Shown: positions 8,362-19,639, counted from the first letter of the stretch. The stretch: 64,000 nt of DNA from Deltaproteobacteria bacterium (GCA_016218915.1 JACRCQ010000048.1:1-64000), one strand, 5' to 3'. The notes: generated by a model from the sequence alone, not told the origin. Made by a program: numbers and translations.

Positions 8362-10203
8362 ATGATGAGCAGACTTCCTTGGCTCCTGGGCAGCTCCGCG
8401 TTCCTGATCTTCGCTGCAGCCATTGCGTCGTGTTCCAGCTCCTCGGATGGCCCCACCTACAGCGGCGGGGGCACGGACGGTGGCACAGCGGGCGACAGCG
8501 CAGGCGGCGGCGGCACGGGCGGCTCGTCCGTGCTCGATGCCAAGAGCGACGGGTGCAAGCCTTTCAAGTGCTCCGAAGATCACAAGATGGTGCTCGACTG
8601 CAACGGTGCGCTCGTACACAACTGCGAGTTCTCCGAGCAGTGTGCGGGCGAGGTATGCCTGCCTGCGTGCGAGGCGTCCCAGGTCCTTCGTACGAGCGTG
8701 GGCTGCGACTACTACCCGGTCGTGATGGGTGCCGCGAACTGGACTCAGGCATCCTACGGCTGCTTTGCGGTGTTCCTTGCGAACACCTGGTCGCTGCCGG
8801 TCAACATCCAGGTCGAGTACAAGAATGCGACGCTCGATCTGTCGAAGTTCGCGTACACGCCGGAAGGCACAGGCGCGAACATCGAGTACAAGCCGCTGGA
8901 CACGTCGGCAGGCCTTGCTCCTGGCAAGGTCGCGATCCTGTTCCTGTACGGCCCGCCCAACCCCAATCCTGGGAAAGTCTCGGCTGATTGCCCGATCGGC
9001 GTCACAGCCGCCACCACCGACACCGGCGTGCAGATCGACGGCAGCGGCATCGGCAACGCGTTCCACGTCACCACCGACTACCCGGTCGTCGCCTACCAGA
9101 TGCTCCCCTTCGGCGGCGGCTCGGCGGCTGTCACCGGCGCGTCGCTGCTGCTTCCCACCAGCGTCTGGGACGTGAACTACGTGGCGGTCAACGCCTACGC
9201 CAAGAGCTCAGGCAACACGTCCGCGAGCAATCCGTCGCTCAACCTCGTGGCGATGGAAGACGACACCCAGATCACCATGGTGCCCAAGGCCGCGGTCGTG
9301 GGGGGGAACAAGATCCCTGCGGCGGATGCGAACTCGGTGATGACGATCACGCTCAACAAGGGGCAGTTCGCGCAGATCACGCAGCCTGACGAGCTGACCG
9401 GCAGCCCGATCGAGAGCACCAAGCCGATCGGATTGATGGCCGGGCACGAGTGCATGTTCAACCCGACGTCGATCAAGTACTGCGACCACGCCGAGCAGCA
9501 GATCCCGCCGGTCAAGTCGCTCGGCAGCGAGTACGTCGCAGTGCCCTATCGCCCGCGGTTCGGCGGTCCTGAGAACATGCCCTGGAGGATCATCGGGGGA
9601 CTCGACGGCACCAAGCTGGAGTTCGAGCCTGCGAGCGTGCACGCGGCGCAGACCGTGAACCGGGGCGAGATCCTGGAGCTGACCGCGTCCGAGCCGTTCG
9701 TGGTCAAGAGCCAGGGAGCCGACTTCCCGTTCATCCTTGCGGGCTACATGACCGGCTCGCAGCAGGTCAAGGATGGCTACGGCGATCCGGACTTCGTGCG
9801 CATGGTCCCGCCGCAGCAGTACCTGCAGCGCTACGTGTTCTTCACGGACCCGACGTATCCAGAGACCAACCTGGTGATGGTGCGGGGACAGGGCGCCAAG
9901 GGATTTGCGGACGTGAACCTGGACTGCGCGGGCGTGGTACCGGACTGGCAGCCGATCGGATCGTCAGGGCTCTACGAGTACGCGCGCTTTGATCTGGTGC
10001 GTCACAACTTCGAGCCGCAGGGCAAGTGCGACAACGGACGCCACGAGATCACGTCCGAGGTGCCGTTCGGGCTTTGGGTGTGGGGTTGGGGCACGACCGA
10101 GACCGGCAGCTCGCCCATGACCGAGAATGTTTCGTACGGCTACCCGGCCGGCGAGAACGTGGTGCAGCTCAACAACATCAAGATCCCGTCGATCCCGAAG
10201 TAG
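8362..10203 (+). CDS. IgGFc-binding-protein-like lipoprotein
   Basis: 613 aa. The lipoprotein signal has lipobox IASC (Cys24), followed by a Ser/Gly/Asp-rich linker and a small Cys cluster. From about residue 110 to the C terminus the sequence matches the bacterial version of the IgGFc-binding protein N-terminal domain, with repeated beta segments (EYVAVPYRPRFGGPENMPWR, TTDYPVVAYQMLPF, GLDGTKLEFEPA). Such proteins are common in Myxococcota and are thought to be surface or adhesive. The name comes from a mammalian mucin-like protein, and IgG binding is not implied. It is divergent from bcp. Confidence 0.75.
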   Translation: MMSRLPWLLGSSAFLIFAAAIASCSSSSDGPTYSGGGTDGGTAGDSAGGGGTGGSSVLDAKSDGCKPFKCSEDHKMVLDCNGALVHNCEFSEQCAGEVCLPACEASQVLRTSVGCDYYPVVMGAANWTQASYGCFAVFLANTWSLPVNIQVEYKNATLDLSKFAYTPEGTGANIEYKPLDTSAGLAPGKVAILFLYGPPNPNPGKVSADCPIGVTAATTDTGVQIDGSGIGNAFHVTTDYPVVAYQMLPFGGGSAAVTGASLLLPTSVWDVNYVAVNAYAKSSGNTSASNPSLNLVAMEDDTQITMVPKAAVVGGNKIPAADANSVMTITLNKGQFAQITQPDELTGSPIESTKPIGLMAGHECMFNPTSIKYCDHAEQQIPPVKSLGSEYVAVPYRPRFGGPENMPWRIIGGLDGTKLEFEPASVHAAQTVNRGEILELTASEPFVVKSQGADFPFILAGYMTGSQQVKDGYGDPDFVRMVPPQQYLQRYVFFTDPTYPETNLVMVRGQGAKGFADVNLDCAGVVPDWQPIGSSGLYEYARFDLVRHNFEPQGKCDNGRHEITSEVPFGLWVWGWGTTETGSSPMTENVSYGYPAGENVVQLNNIKIPSIPK

Positions 10204-10302
10204 GAACGAGAGCTCCGATTCCTGCTCACCGCCGCGCCCGCTGATGACGGCACTGCGGCGGGAGGAGAGGGCCACCAAACTGCTCTGTCCATCGCCGCGT
10301 TG

Positions 10303-10401
10303 GCCCCTCTCCGGCCGCCGCAACGGGTAGTCGTGGGATGCGGCGGATCCGGAGAGGGGCGTGCGGGAATCGCCCGATCCGGGTGGGGGTGAGGTGATCA
10401 A
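10303..10401 (+). repeat. Dispersed palindromic repeat, copy C
   Basis: A long hairpin (arms 10303-10322 and 10339-10360, with CCGGCCGCCGCA opposite TGCGGCGGATCCGG) is followed by the tail GGGGGTGAGGTGATCAA at 10385-10401. It is a diverged member of the family at 1-133, 29266-29398 and 29401-29504. It sits between the convergent IgGFc-binding-like and FmdB genes, where the hairpin may also terminate transcription. Confidence 0.7.
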
Positions 10402-10450
10402 ATCCGTCGCGGGTCCCCGAGCGGTACGGCCGCCTCAACGAATCGGTGCT

Positions 10451-10675
10451 CTAGTGCTTGCACCCGGCGCACCCCGCGCCTGGGCTGCAACCCGCACACC
10501 CGCTCTTGACTGCGGTGGACTTGAACACGTCGCCGCTCTTGAACGCGAACGTGCTCAGGATCTTGCCAACGTCCTGGCTGCCGCACTTCGGGCAGGGCAC
10601 TGCTTCGTCCGACGTCATCACCAGCTCCTCGAACTGGTGCCGGCAACCACCACAAACGAACTCGTACATCGGCAC
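10451..10675 (-). CDS. FmdB-type zinc-ribbon protein
   Basis: 74 aa. The GTG start gives MPMYEFVCGGC, matching the standard N terminus of the FmdB/YfgJ-like putative regulatory family. AAGGAG lies nine bases upstream. Cysteine pairs CGGC and CPKC form the zinc ribbon. A second Cys-rich tail, CAGCSPGAGCAGC, closes the protein and could bind another metal. The family's function is still poorly defined; FmdB was first described in a methylotroph amidase region. It is followed on the same strand, across repeat copy C, by no other gene. Confidence 0.85.
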   Translation of the reverse strand: MPMYEFVCGGCRHQFEELVMTSDEAVPCPKCGSQDVGKILSTFAFKSGDVFKSTAVKSGCAGCSPGAGCAGCKH

Positions 10676-10707
10676 GGCTGCTTACTCCTTGTCCGTCTGA
10701 TAGCACA

Positions 10708-11583
10708 CTAGAACGAGGCGAGCATCGAGAGCCGTCCGATGAGCGGCTGGCTCTGACGGTTGATGCCGAACGCCGGTCCTCCGGTGATCCAGAGAGCGCC
10801 CTGGGCCAGCTCCACCGAGGCGACAGGTCCTGCGTAGTGACGCACGCCGCCTTCGGCTTCCTCGGGCTCGAAGCGATCCTCGAGGTCTTGCGCCACGTAC
10901 TCGGCGCCCAGGCGCAGCATGTCGGTCGTGCGCACCGACACACCACCGAAAGCCATCAAGTCCACGCTGTCGCGTCCAGGGGCAAAGACCTTCTCCACAT
11001 GCGCATTGCCGAGCAGCCGCACGCGATCGATGTCATAGGTCGCGCTCACGCGCGCGTAGCCGCCCTGGGCTCCATCGAGCTCCCGTGCCCACGCGCCGGT
11101 GATTCCAAGGCGAAAACGCGCCGACGGTTGCGTGAGCTGGAGGCGCAATCCAGCCTGTGCAGTGGCCGACGGAGCGTTCGACTCGTCCGCGCGCTGACCT
11201 GCGAGGCCTGTGACGAACGGCGCAAGCCAACGCGTGATGCCATAGCTCGCGGTGACGCCGTAGACCATTCCGTACGCGGCCACGCTCGAGGGCAGCGGTC
11301 GCGTGGCCGACACGCCTGAAGCTCTCTGCATCGCCATCTCGATGGTTGCTTCTCCGGGCAATGGGGTCGACGGATCCGTGGCGTACACGAACGGCCTCTG
11401 CTCGCCGTGCTTTCGCGTCTCGTCGGTGCGCTTCTCGTCGTTGCGGGACTTGTCGTCGCGTCCTGCGTTCCAGTGCAAGGTTCTCGGCGGCGCGGTCGGA
11501 GGCTCTGCATCCTGCGCACGCACTTCGCCGGCTACGAGCAGCGTCGTGAGCATCAGCGCGCCGGCAAGACAAGCTCTGATCAT
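10708..11583 (-). CDS. Putative outer-membrane beta-barrel protein
   Basis: 291 aa from ATG at 11583 (MIRACLAG); an ATG at 11595 is also possible. A signal peptide ends near EVRAQDAE. The mature N terminus is charged and low in complexity. From about residue 65 there are alternating amphipathic strands (VYGVTASYGITRWLAPFVTG, LGNAHVEKVF, LGAEYVAQDLED), and the protein ends in SMLASF, with the terminal aromatic residue typical of BAM-inserted barrels. A porin- or transporter-like barrel is inferred. The substrate is unknown. It lies upstream of fmdB on the same strand. Confidence 0.6.
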   Translation of the reverse strand: MIRACLAGALMLTTLLVAGEVRAQDAEPPTAPPRTLHWNAGRDDKSRNDEKRTDETRKHGEQRPFVYATDPSTPLPGEATIEMAMQRASGVSATRPLPSSVAAYGMVYGVTASYGITRWLAPFVTGLAGQRADESNAPSATAQAGLRLQLTQPSARFRLGITGAWARELDGAQGGYARVSATYDIDRVRLLGNAHVEKVFAPGRDSVDLMAFGGVSVRTTDMLRLGAEYVAQDLEDRFEPEEAEGGVRHYAGPVASVELAQGALWITGGPAFGINRQSQPLIGRLSMLASF

Positions 11584-11623
11584 GGGTCGGATCATCCTAC
11601 CAACAAGCCCCAACGGGCTGAAC

Positions 11624-11721
11624 CTAGTACCGTGTGACCGAAGTGCGTAGCGGGATCATCGGCGCCACCGGGGGCCGAAAGCGTTCGGGGCAGCGAATCC
11701 CGTAGCGGCACGCAGTACTAG
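11624..11721. repeat. Imperfect inverted repeat with CTAGTAC/GTACTAG ends
   Basis: The outer arms CTAGTAC (11624-11630) and GTACTAG (11715-11721) are exact reverse complements, and inner sequence (GTGTGACCG/CGGCACGC, GCGGGAT/ATCCCG) pairs imperfectly. The right arm contains the stop codon of the preceding reverse-strand gene. It may be a terminator or a small degenerate palindromic element. Confidence 0.4.
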
Positions 11722-12017
11722 TCCCCGCCGAGCCCGAACGCCATGGCCACCAGGCTGTTGATCAGCACGATCGCCACGAGCAGGATCGCGAGCCAGAGCA
11801 GCCCGAGAAGCACGCCGCGAACGCTACGTCGGGTGACCCAGAAGTGCGCCACGATGCACCACGGCGAGAAGGCGAACACGGCAGAGCCAAAGGTCGCGCC
11901 GTTCCATCCGCGTTCGCGCTGTTCAGCCGAAAGCTTCTTGCGGTCCCAGATCACCACGGCGGCAACGAGCCCCATGTTGATCAGCGACGAGACGATCAGC
12001 AGCGCGATCTCGGCCAC
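11718..12017 (-). CDS. Small three-helix membrane protein
   Basis: 99 aa from GTG at 12017; TTG at 12023 is an alternative, and neither has a strong ribosome binding site. Hydrophobic stretches are IALLIVSSLINMGLVAAVVI, FAFSPWCIVAHFW and LLGLLWLAILLVAIVLINSL. No family was recognised. It begins eight bases after the stop of the DUF2752 gene and is probably the last gene of a three-gene operon with it and the zinc-ribbon/DUF4234 protein. Confidence 0.6.
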   Translation of the reverse strand: MAEIALLIVSSLINMGLVAAVVIWDRKKLSAEQRERGWNGATFGSAVFAFSPWCIVAHFWVTRRSVRGVLLGLLWLAILLVAIVLINSLVAMAFGLGGD

Positions 12018-12024
12018 GTGCAAG

Positions 12025-12396
12025 TCATACCGGCACCGGCCCGCCAAAGGCACCGAAGAATCGAACGGCCCACAGCCCGACAGCCAGGACCATCAGCACG
12101 ATCAAGCCGCGGTCAGCCCACTTCGACGACAGGGCGCGCCGAAGCCACCCGAGCTGCGGCCAGACGTAGACCAGAGCCTGGCCGAGCATGTAGCCGGCAA
12201 AGGCGGGGACGATGAAGAAGACGAGCGGGTGCAGGTGCCAGGCTTCGTGAAGCTGGCCGTGCAATATCGCGTTCGTTGCTCGGGATAATCCGCACCCTGG
12301 ACACGGCACGCGAAGGATGCGCGCCGTGGGGCACACGGGGATGTTGAGCAACCCGACGAGGGCCGCCGCGCCGCCGACAGCGGCAACGACGGCCAT
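12025..12396 (-). CDS. DUF2752 membrane protein
   Basis: 123 aa. The motif VPCPGCGLSRATNAILHGQL followed by AWHLHPL is the hallmark of DUF2752, a small family of integral membrane proteins of unknown function. Three hydrophobic segments are visible: VVAAVGGAAALVGLL, LVFFIVPAFAGYMLGQALVY and GLIVLMVLAVGLWAVRFF. The ATG at 12396 is 18 bases after the stop of the upstream gene. DUF2752 genes are often found beside DUF4234 or zinc-ribbon membrane proteins, as here, suggesting a shared membrane role. Confidence 0.8.
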   Translation of the reverse strand: MAVVAAVGGAAALVGLLNIPVCPTARILRVPCPGCGLSRATNAILHGQLHEAWHLHPLVFFIVPAFAGYMLGQALVYVWPQLGWLRRALSSKWADRGLIVLMVLAVGLWAVRFFGAFGGPVPV

Positions 12397-12413
12397 TCGT
12401 TTCAGGGTGCTTT

Positions 12414-13748
12414 TCAGGCCGGGAGCTGGCCGCCGCCCGTCCAAACCTCGTTCAGGTCCTTCGGCAGGAAGTAGAACCCGAACAGCAGGTACATGATCAG
12501 GCCCGCGGACTGCGGATTCGCCACGCCTGCACGGCGCTTGGCTTCCACAACCAGATCCGGAAGCTTGAAGATCGTCAGAAGAGCGAGGGGAGTGAAGGCC
12601 CACCATGGGGTGATCTGATCCGTATTGAGATACTCCTTCAGCTCCTTGAACATGAAGTACAGGCCAAAGCACGGGTAGATGCCGCATGAGCAGTACGCCA
12701 GAAGCAGCGTAACGAACGGGTTGCGGATCTTACCCTTGGGTCCCGTGGCGGAACCTCCCATCGGACTTCCTTGCATAATAGCCCCTCCAGGCATGCCGGG
12801 AACCATGGCTCCCGGCTGTTGGATTCCGGGCTGACCAAAGCCCGGCTGTGCACCCATGGGAGCTGGCCCGCCAAATTGCGGGGGCGCTCCACCGAATTGC
12901 TGTTGTTGCTGCGGATCACCGAACTGCGGAGGCGCCCCAGGGGGCGGTCCGCCGAATTGCTGCTGCGCCGGATCTCCGAACTGCGGAGGTGGTCCCCCAA
13001 ACGCGGGCGGTGCGCCGGCCGGAGGTCCACCGAACTGCTGCTGTTGCCCCGGGTCTCCGAACTGCGGAGGCGGTCCCCCGAACGCGGGAGGCGCACCCGC
13101 AGGCGGTCCGCCAAACTGCTGCTGCGCCGGATCTCCGAACTGCGGAGGCGGCCCGCCAAAGGCGGGAGGCGCGCCAGCCGGGGGTTGGCCGAATTGAGGA
13201 GCAGGGGACGGGAATCCGGGGCTTCCCGCAGCGAGCGTTCCAGCAAGCGGATTGACCGGCTCCATTCCCGGATCCGCGCCTGCGGGCGGGCCTCCGAATG
13301 CAGGGGGCGGCCCTCCGAACTGGGGGGGAGCGCCAGGAGGCGGTCCACCGAATGCTGGCGGAGGTGCGTCCGGCGGTCCACCAAACGCGGGCGCAGGCGC
13401 AGCAGGCGGCGCGCCGTACTGGCCTGCGGGGGGACCAGCCACCGGCGCAGCAGGCGCGGCAGGCATGGCTCCAGCAGGCGGAGGCGGAGCACCCCCCATC
13501 AGCATCGTGCCCTTGAACTGGGGCTTGGGAGCTGCTGCAGGCGCTGCCGGCGGAGCAGGCGCAGCGGGCGCTGCCTGCGGCGGAGCCGGCGTCCCAGGAC
13601 GCGGCGGCGACGCGGGCGTTCCCTGCGCGTTCATCATGAGCATCGTGCCCTTGAACTTCGGCGCCGATGCTCCCTTGAGATTGAAGCCGCACTTGGAGCA
13701 AACAGCAGCCGTTTCGGGATTCTGCGTCCCACAGTTCGGACAGAACAC
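12414..13748 (-). CDS. Zinc-ribbon, proline/glycine-rich, DUF4234 membrane protein
   Basis: 444 aa from a GTG start with AGGAGG six bases upstream. Residues 1-26 form a zinc ribbon (FCPNCGTQ...CSKCGF). Residues about 27-330 are Pro/Gly/Ala/Gln-rich, with repeats of the type QFGGPPAGAPPAFGGPPP. From about 335 a DUF4234 domain follows, with helices at FVTLLLAYCSCGIYPCFGLY, WWAFTPLALLTIFKL and GLIMYLLFGFYFLP. The disordered spacer would hold the cytoplasmic zinc ribbon away from the membrane. The function is unknown. It is the first gene of a probable operon with the DUF2752 protein and the small membrane protein downstream. Confidence 0.75.
   Translation of the reverse strand: MFCPNCGTQNPETAAVCSKCGFNLKGASAPKFKGTMLMMNAQGTPASPPRPGTPAPPQAAPAAPAPPAAPAAAPKPQFKGTMLMGGAPPPPAGAMPAAPAAPVAGPPAGQYGAPPAAPAPAFGGPPDAPPPAFGGPPPGAPPQFGGPPPAFGGPPAGADPGMEPVNPLAGTLAAGSPGFPSPAPQFGQPPAGAPPAFGGPPPQFGDPAQQQFGGPPAGAPPAFGGPPPQFGDPGQQQQFGGPPAGAPPAFGGPPPQFGDPAQQQFGGPPPGAPPQFGDPQQQQQFGGAPPQFGGPAPMGAQPGFGQPGIQQPGAMVPGMPGGAIMQGSPMGGSATGPKGKIRNPFVTLLLAYCSCGIYPCFGLYFMFKELKEYLNTDQITPWWAFTPLALLTIFKLPDLVVEAKRRAGVANPQSAGLIMYLLFGFYFLPKDLNEVWTGGGQLPA
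12949..13188. repeat. In-frame tandem repeats of about 80 bp
   Basis: Three nearly identical units (about 12952-13026, 13027-13107 and 13108-13188) encode the Pro/Gly/Gln-rich spacer of the zinc-ribbon/DUF4234 protein. Units differ mainly in the length of the Gln run. The unit length keeps the frame, so copy number could change without disrupting the protein. Confidence 0.7.
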
Positions 13749-14169
13749 TCCACACCTCCTAGCGAGTGAGCAATCGACCTTGAGAGCGACGGGAGACTAC
13801 ACGCACCTCGTCGGAATTCTCAAGCGCAAGATGAACCCCTGAGAACGGTTTTCGAGTCGTTCGATGGTCCGTCCGGACTCCCGGCTCGGGTGGATCCTCC
13901 AGGGTCGAATTCGACCTGATCGCCTCCCGGGCCGCCATGCCTCCGACCGGATTGCTCGCTCGACGCGCCACTTCTCGACCCCGGAGTCCGACGTCGAGCT
14001 GCCGGCCCTGGCCCTGCTGTCCCCCGTTCAAGAGCATGCCCGGAGCATTACGGTCAATCGTGCACTGCGCCCGCTTGACACCGACTCCAGCCGACCACTA
14101 GCTTCCGCCCGATTCCAGCGCCGAACCGGCGCGCGCACGTGCCCCGTTGGGCCATCGCCCCAGGATCCC
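13749..14169. other. Divergent intergenic region upstream of the nuo operon
   Basis: About 420 bp between the reverse-strand zinc-ribbon gene and nuoE. It contains the ribosome binding site of the former and a candidate sigma70-like promoter for nuo near 14075-14104. No convincing small gene was seen; the open reading frames here lack start signals and family features. Confidence 0.6.
14075..14104 (+). promoter_or_regulatory. Candidate sigma70-type promoter for nuoEFJKLMN
   Basis: TTGACA at 14075-14080, an 18-base spacer, then TAGCTT at 14099-14104. It lies 65 bases before the nuoE start and is the best match in the intergenic region. The -10 is imperfect, so this is tentative. Confidence 0.4.
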
Positions 14170-14655
14170 ATGCCCTTCGCTCTGTCAACGGAACGCGAAC
14201 GCGAGACGGCTGACATCTTCTCGCGCTACCCGAACAAGCTGGCTGCCTGCATCCCGCTGCTGCACCTGTGTCAGGAGCAGAACGGCTGGATCTCCGATGA
14301 GGTGATCCAGTTCGTGGCAGAGCGCTGCGAAGTCTCGACTGCGCATGTGCAGGGCGTGGTCACCTTCTACACGCTCTTCAACCAGAAACCCGTCGGCAAA
14401 CACCAGATCTGGGTCTGCCGTACCTTGTCGTGCGCCCTGCGCGGCTCCGACCAGATCGCGCGCCATCTGCAGAAGAAGCTGGGGGTGCACATCGGCGAGA
14501 CCACGAAGGACGGACTGTTCACGCTTCGCGAAGCCGAGTGCCTGGCAGCGTGCGGTCAAGGTCCGATGATGCTGATCGACAAGACCTACCACGAGAATCT
14601 GACCCCGGAGAAAGTGGACAAGATTCTCGACGAGTTGACTGGGGAGGCGAAGTAG
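14170..14655 (+). CDS. nuoE: NADH-quinone oxidoreductase subunit E
   Basis: 161 aa, the standard NuoE size. It carries the thioredoxin-like [2Fe-2S] fold, with ligands in CRTLSC (CX4C) and CLAAC (CX3C), and the family segments GWISDEVIQFVAE and VTFYTLF. It binds cluster N1a in the NADH dehydrogenase arm of complex I, next to NuoF. The ATG at 14170 gives the family N terminus; a longer upstream reading frame is non-homologous. It is the first gene of the nuoE-F-J-K-L-M-N operon, 37 bp before nuoF. Confidence 0.93.
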   Translation: MPFALSTERERETADIFSRYPNKLAACIPLLHLCQEQNGWISDEVIQFVAERCEVSTAHVQGVVTFYTLFNQKPVGKHQIWVCRTLSCALRGSDQIARHLQKKLGVHIGETTKDGLFTLREAECLAACGQGPMMLIDKTYHENLTPEKVDKILDELTGEAK

Positions 14656-14692
14656 CGAACTGCCCCCCGGTTCAAGGAGCGCGCGCAAAGCG

Positions 14693-16042
14693 ATGCTGAA
14701 ACCGGTTCAGATCCTGACCAGGAACTACGGGCTCCCCGAAAGCTGGACCCTTCAGGTCTACCAGTCGCAGGGAGGCTACCAGTCCGCGAAAAAGGCCCTG
14801 TCCTGGCCGCAGGCGCAGGTGATCGAAGAGGTCAAGAAGGCCAACCTGCGAGGGCGCGGCGGCGCCGGCTTCCCCGCCGGCATCAAGTGGAGCTTCATGC
14901 GTCCACACCCCACCAAGCCCGCCTATCTCGTGGTCAATGCCGACGAAGGCGAGCCTGGAACCTTCAAGGATCGCACCATCATGGAGCGCGATCCGCACCG
15001 CCTGATCGAAGGCTGCATGATCGGATGCCGTGGCGTCGGTGCCCACACCGCGTACATCTACGTCCGCCACGAGCTGCACCTCGCCAAGGACCGACTCTGG
15101 GCCGCCATCCGCGAAGCTCGCAGCGCCGGGATCCTCGGCCCCCGCCCCTTTGGCGTCGACTACCCGGTCGATGTCCAGGTGCACACCGGCGCCGGAGCCT
15201 ACATCTGTGGCGAAGAAACCTCGCTGCTCAACTCCCTCGAAGGCAAGCGCGGCGAACCGCGCTTCCGTCCGCCATTTCCCGCTCAATTCGGCCTGTTCGG
15301 CTGCCCCACGACCGTCAACAACGTCGAGACCATCGCCACCACTCCGAGCATCATCGAGATGGGGGGAGAGGCCTTCTCACGCCAGTCGGAGCTGCATCAC
15401 CTGGGCGACGGAGGCTCGCGGCTGTTCGGTGTGTCCGGTCACGTGAGGACCCCTGGGATCTACGAAGCCTGCATCGGGCTGACCCTGCGCGAGCTGATCT
15501 ACGACCTGGGCGGCGGCCTGCCCGAGGGAACCAAGCTGATGGCGATCATCCCGGGCGGCTCCTCGTGTCCTGTGCTGCGTGCCGAGGAGATCGTCAACGC
15601 GCCCGATGACAAGGCGATCCTTCACCCCTGGCATGGCAAGAGCATCCTCGACGTGCCGATCGGTGTCGACACGATGCGCGAGCTCGGCACCATGGCCGGA
15701 ACCACGTGCGCGATCGTGCTGAGCGACAAGGCGTGTCCTGTTCGGGCTCTGCACAATCTCGTGCGCTTCTATGCCCACGAGTCGTGCGGGCAGTGCACCC
15801 CGTGCCGCGAAGGCGTGGGTTGGATGGGACGCATCATGGGCAAGCTCGTGGAAGGCAAGGGCTCCATCGAGGAGCTCGACATGCTCTACGACATCGCGTC
15901 GAACATCATGGGCAACACGATCTGCGCCTTCGGAGAAGCTGCGGCCATGCCGATGATCGGCTTCCTTCGCAAGTTCCGCCCGGAGCTCGTGCAGTACCTG
16001 CACACGGGTGGCAAGTCGTCCACCGGAGGGCTCGCCCTATGA
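14693..16042 (+). CDS. nuoF: NADH-quinone oxidoreductase subunit F
   Basis: 449 aa. It has the NADH/FMN-binding Gly-rich segments (LRGRGGAGFPAGIKW, NADEGEPGTFKDR, AGAYICGEETSLL) and the N3 [4Fe-4S] motif ESCGQCTPCREG. This is the flavin-containing subunit that takes electrons from NADH and passes them to the iron-sulfur chain. The stop overlaps the nuoJ start (ATGA), skipping nuoG, H and I, which are normally interposed; those genes are not in this window. Confidence 0.95.
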   Translation: MLKPVQILTRNYGLPESWTLQVYQSQGGYQSAKKALSWPQAQVIEEVKKANLRGRGGAGFPAGIKWSFMRPHPTKPAYLVVNADEGEPGTFKDRTIMERDPHRLIEGCMIGCRGVGAHTAYIYVRHELHLAKDRLWAAIREARSAGILGPRPFGVDYPVDVQVHTGAGAYICGEETSLLNSLEGKRGEPRFRPPFPAQFGLFGCPTTVNNVETIATTPSIIEMGGEAFSRQSELHHLGDGGSRLFGVSGHVRTPGIYEACIGLTLRELIYDLGGGLPEGTKLMAIIPGGSSCPVLRAEEIVNAPDDKAILHPWHGKSILDVPIGVDTMRELGTMAGTTCAIVLSDKACPVRALHNLVRFYAHESCGQCTPCREGVGWMGRIMGKLVEGKGSIEELDMLYDIASNIMGNTICAFGEAAAMPMIGFLRKFRPELVQYLHTGGKSSTGGLAL

Positions 16043-16683
16043 GCTATCTCGGACCGGCCTCGTTCTACATCTGCTCGTTGCTCGCAGTCTCAGGCGCACT
16101 CGGTACCGTGCTGTCGCGCAACGCGATCCGCTCAGCCATGTGCCTGCTGGCGACCATCGTCGGCATCGCAGGGCTCTACGTCGCCCTGTCGGCCCAGCTG
16201 CTCGCTGCAGTCCAGCTCATCGTCTACGCAGGCGCCGTGGTCGTGCTCTTCGTGTTCGTCATCATGATGATCGGACCGTCCGGCTCCCCGACCCGAGACA
16301 ACCGCACATTCAAGACGCGCGCCGCTGGCGCTGGGCTGTTCGCTGCAGCAACGCTCGTGGCCCTTGGTCTGGTCTGGAAGGCAGCGGCGCTGCTGAACCT
16401 TTTCGACATGAGCACGCTCGCCAAGAAGACGTTGAAAGGGGCGCCCAGCTTCCCACACGTCTTCGACCCGCCCCGGCCTGACCTGGGCTCGGTCGAGGGG
16501 CTCGGCCGCGCCCTGTTCGGCGAAGGGATGGTCGCCTTCGAGCTGTCCGGCCTCCTGCTGCTCGTCGCGATCGTGGGCGTGATGGCCATTGCCCGCACGC
16601 GCCAGCCAGCATCCACCAAGGAGCCGGGTGCGCTGCCGCTGGCGCCGACCGATGCTTCTTCCACCGAGGAGCCAACGTCATGA
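16039..16683 (+). CDS. nuoJ: NADH-quinone oxidoreductase subunit J
   Basis: 214 aa with five hydrophobic segments. The conserved core is RNAIRSAMCLLATIVGIAGLY, then AAVQLIVYAGAVVVLFVFVI, which carries the pi-bulge helix typical of NuoJ/ND6. It is part of the complex I membrane arm at the junction with the quinone module. The C-terminal hydrophilic tail is Thr/Pro-rich. It overlaps nuoF upstream and nuoK downstream by four bases each, indicating translational coupling. Confidence 0.92.
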   Translation: MSYLGPASFYICSLLAVSGALGTVLSRNAIRSAMCLLATIVGIAGLYVALSAQLLAAVQLIVYAGAVVVLFVFVIMMIGPSGSPTRDNRTFKTRAAGAGLFAAATLVALGLVWKAAALLNLFDMSTLAKKTLKGAPSFPHVFDPPRPDLGSVEGLGRALFGEGMVAFELSGLLLLVAIVGVMAIARTRQPASTKEPGALPLAPTDASSTEEPTS

Positions 16684-16991
16684 TCTCGATCCCTCTGGAG
16701 CACTACCTGGTGGTGGCAGCAGTGATCTTCGCGATCGGCGCTTGCGGCTTCCTGGCACGACGCAACGCGCTCGTGGCGCTGATGAGCATCGAGCTGATGC
16801 TCAACGCTGTGAACGTGACGCTGGTCGCGTTCAATCGCTGGCACGGTGACAACCACACCGGCCAGATGTTCGCCTTCTTCATCATCGCGGTGGCGGCAGC
16901 GGAAGCCGCTGTCGGCCTGGCAATCGTCCTGGCGCTGTTCCGGCTCAAGAAGAGCGTGCGCACGGACACGGCCGACCTCCTCAAGAACTGA
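16680..16991 (+). CDS. nuoK: NADH-quinone oxidoreductase subunit K
   Basis: 103 aa with three transmembrane helices. It shows the family hallmarks GFLARRNALVALMSIELMLN and AEAAVGLAIVLALFR, including the buried glutamates of helices 2 and 3 (MSIELM and AAAEAAVG) that are central to proton transfer. The length matches ND4L/NuoK. Its ATG overlaps the nuoJ stop. Confidence 0.95.
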   Translation: MISIPLEHYLVVAAVIFAIGACGFLARRNALVALMSIELMLNAVNVTLVAFNRWHGDNHTGQMFAFFIIAVAAAEAAVGLAIVLALFRLKKSVRTDTADLLKN

Positions 16992-17011
16992 CTCCTGGAC
17001 GGAAGACCACG

Positions 17012-19635
<2,624 letters not shown>

Positions 19636-19639
<4 letters not shown>

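Noticed and set aside
13864..14169. N-terminal extension of NuoE
   Set aside because: The extra 102 codons have no homology to NuoE and overlap the promoter region; ATG at 14170 gives the family-standard start.
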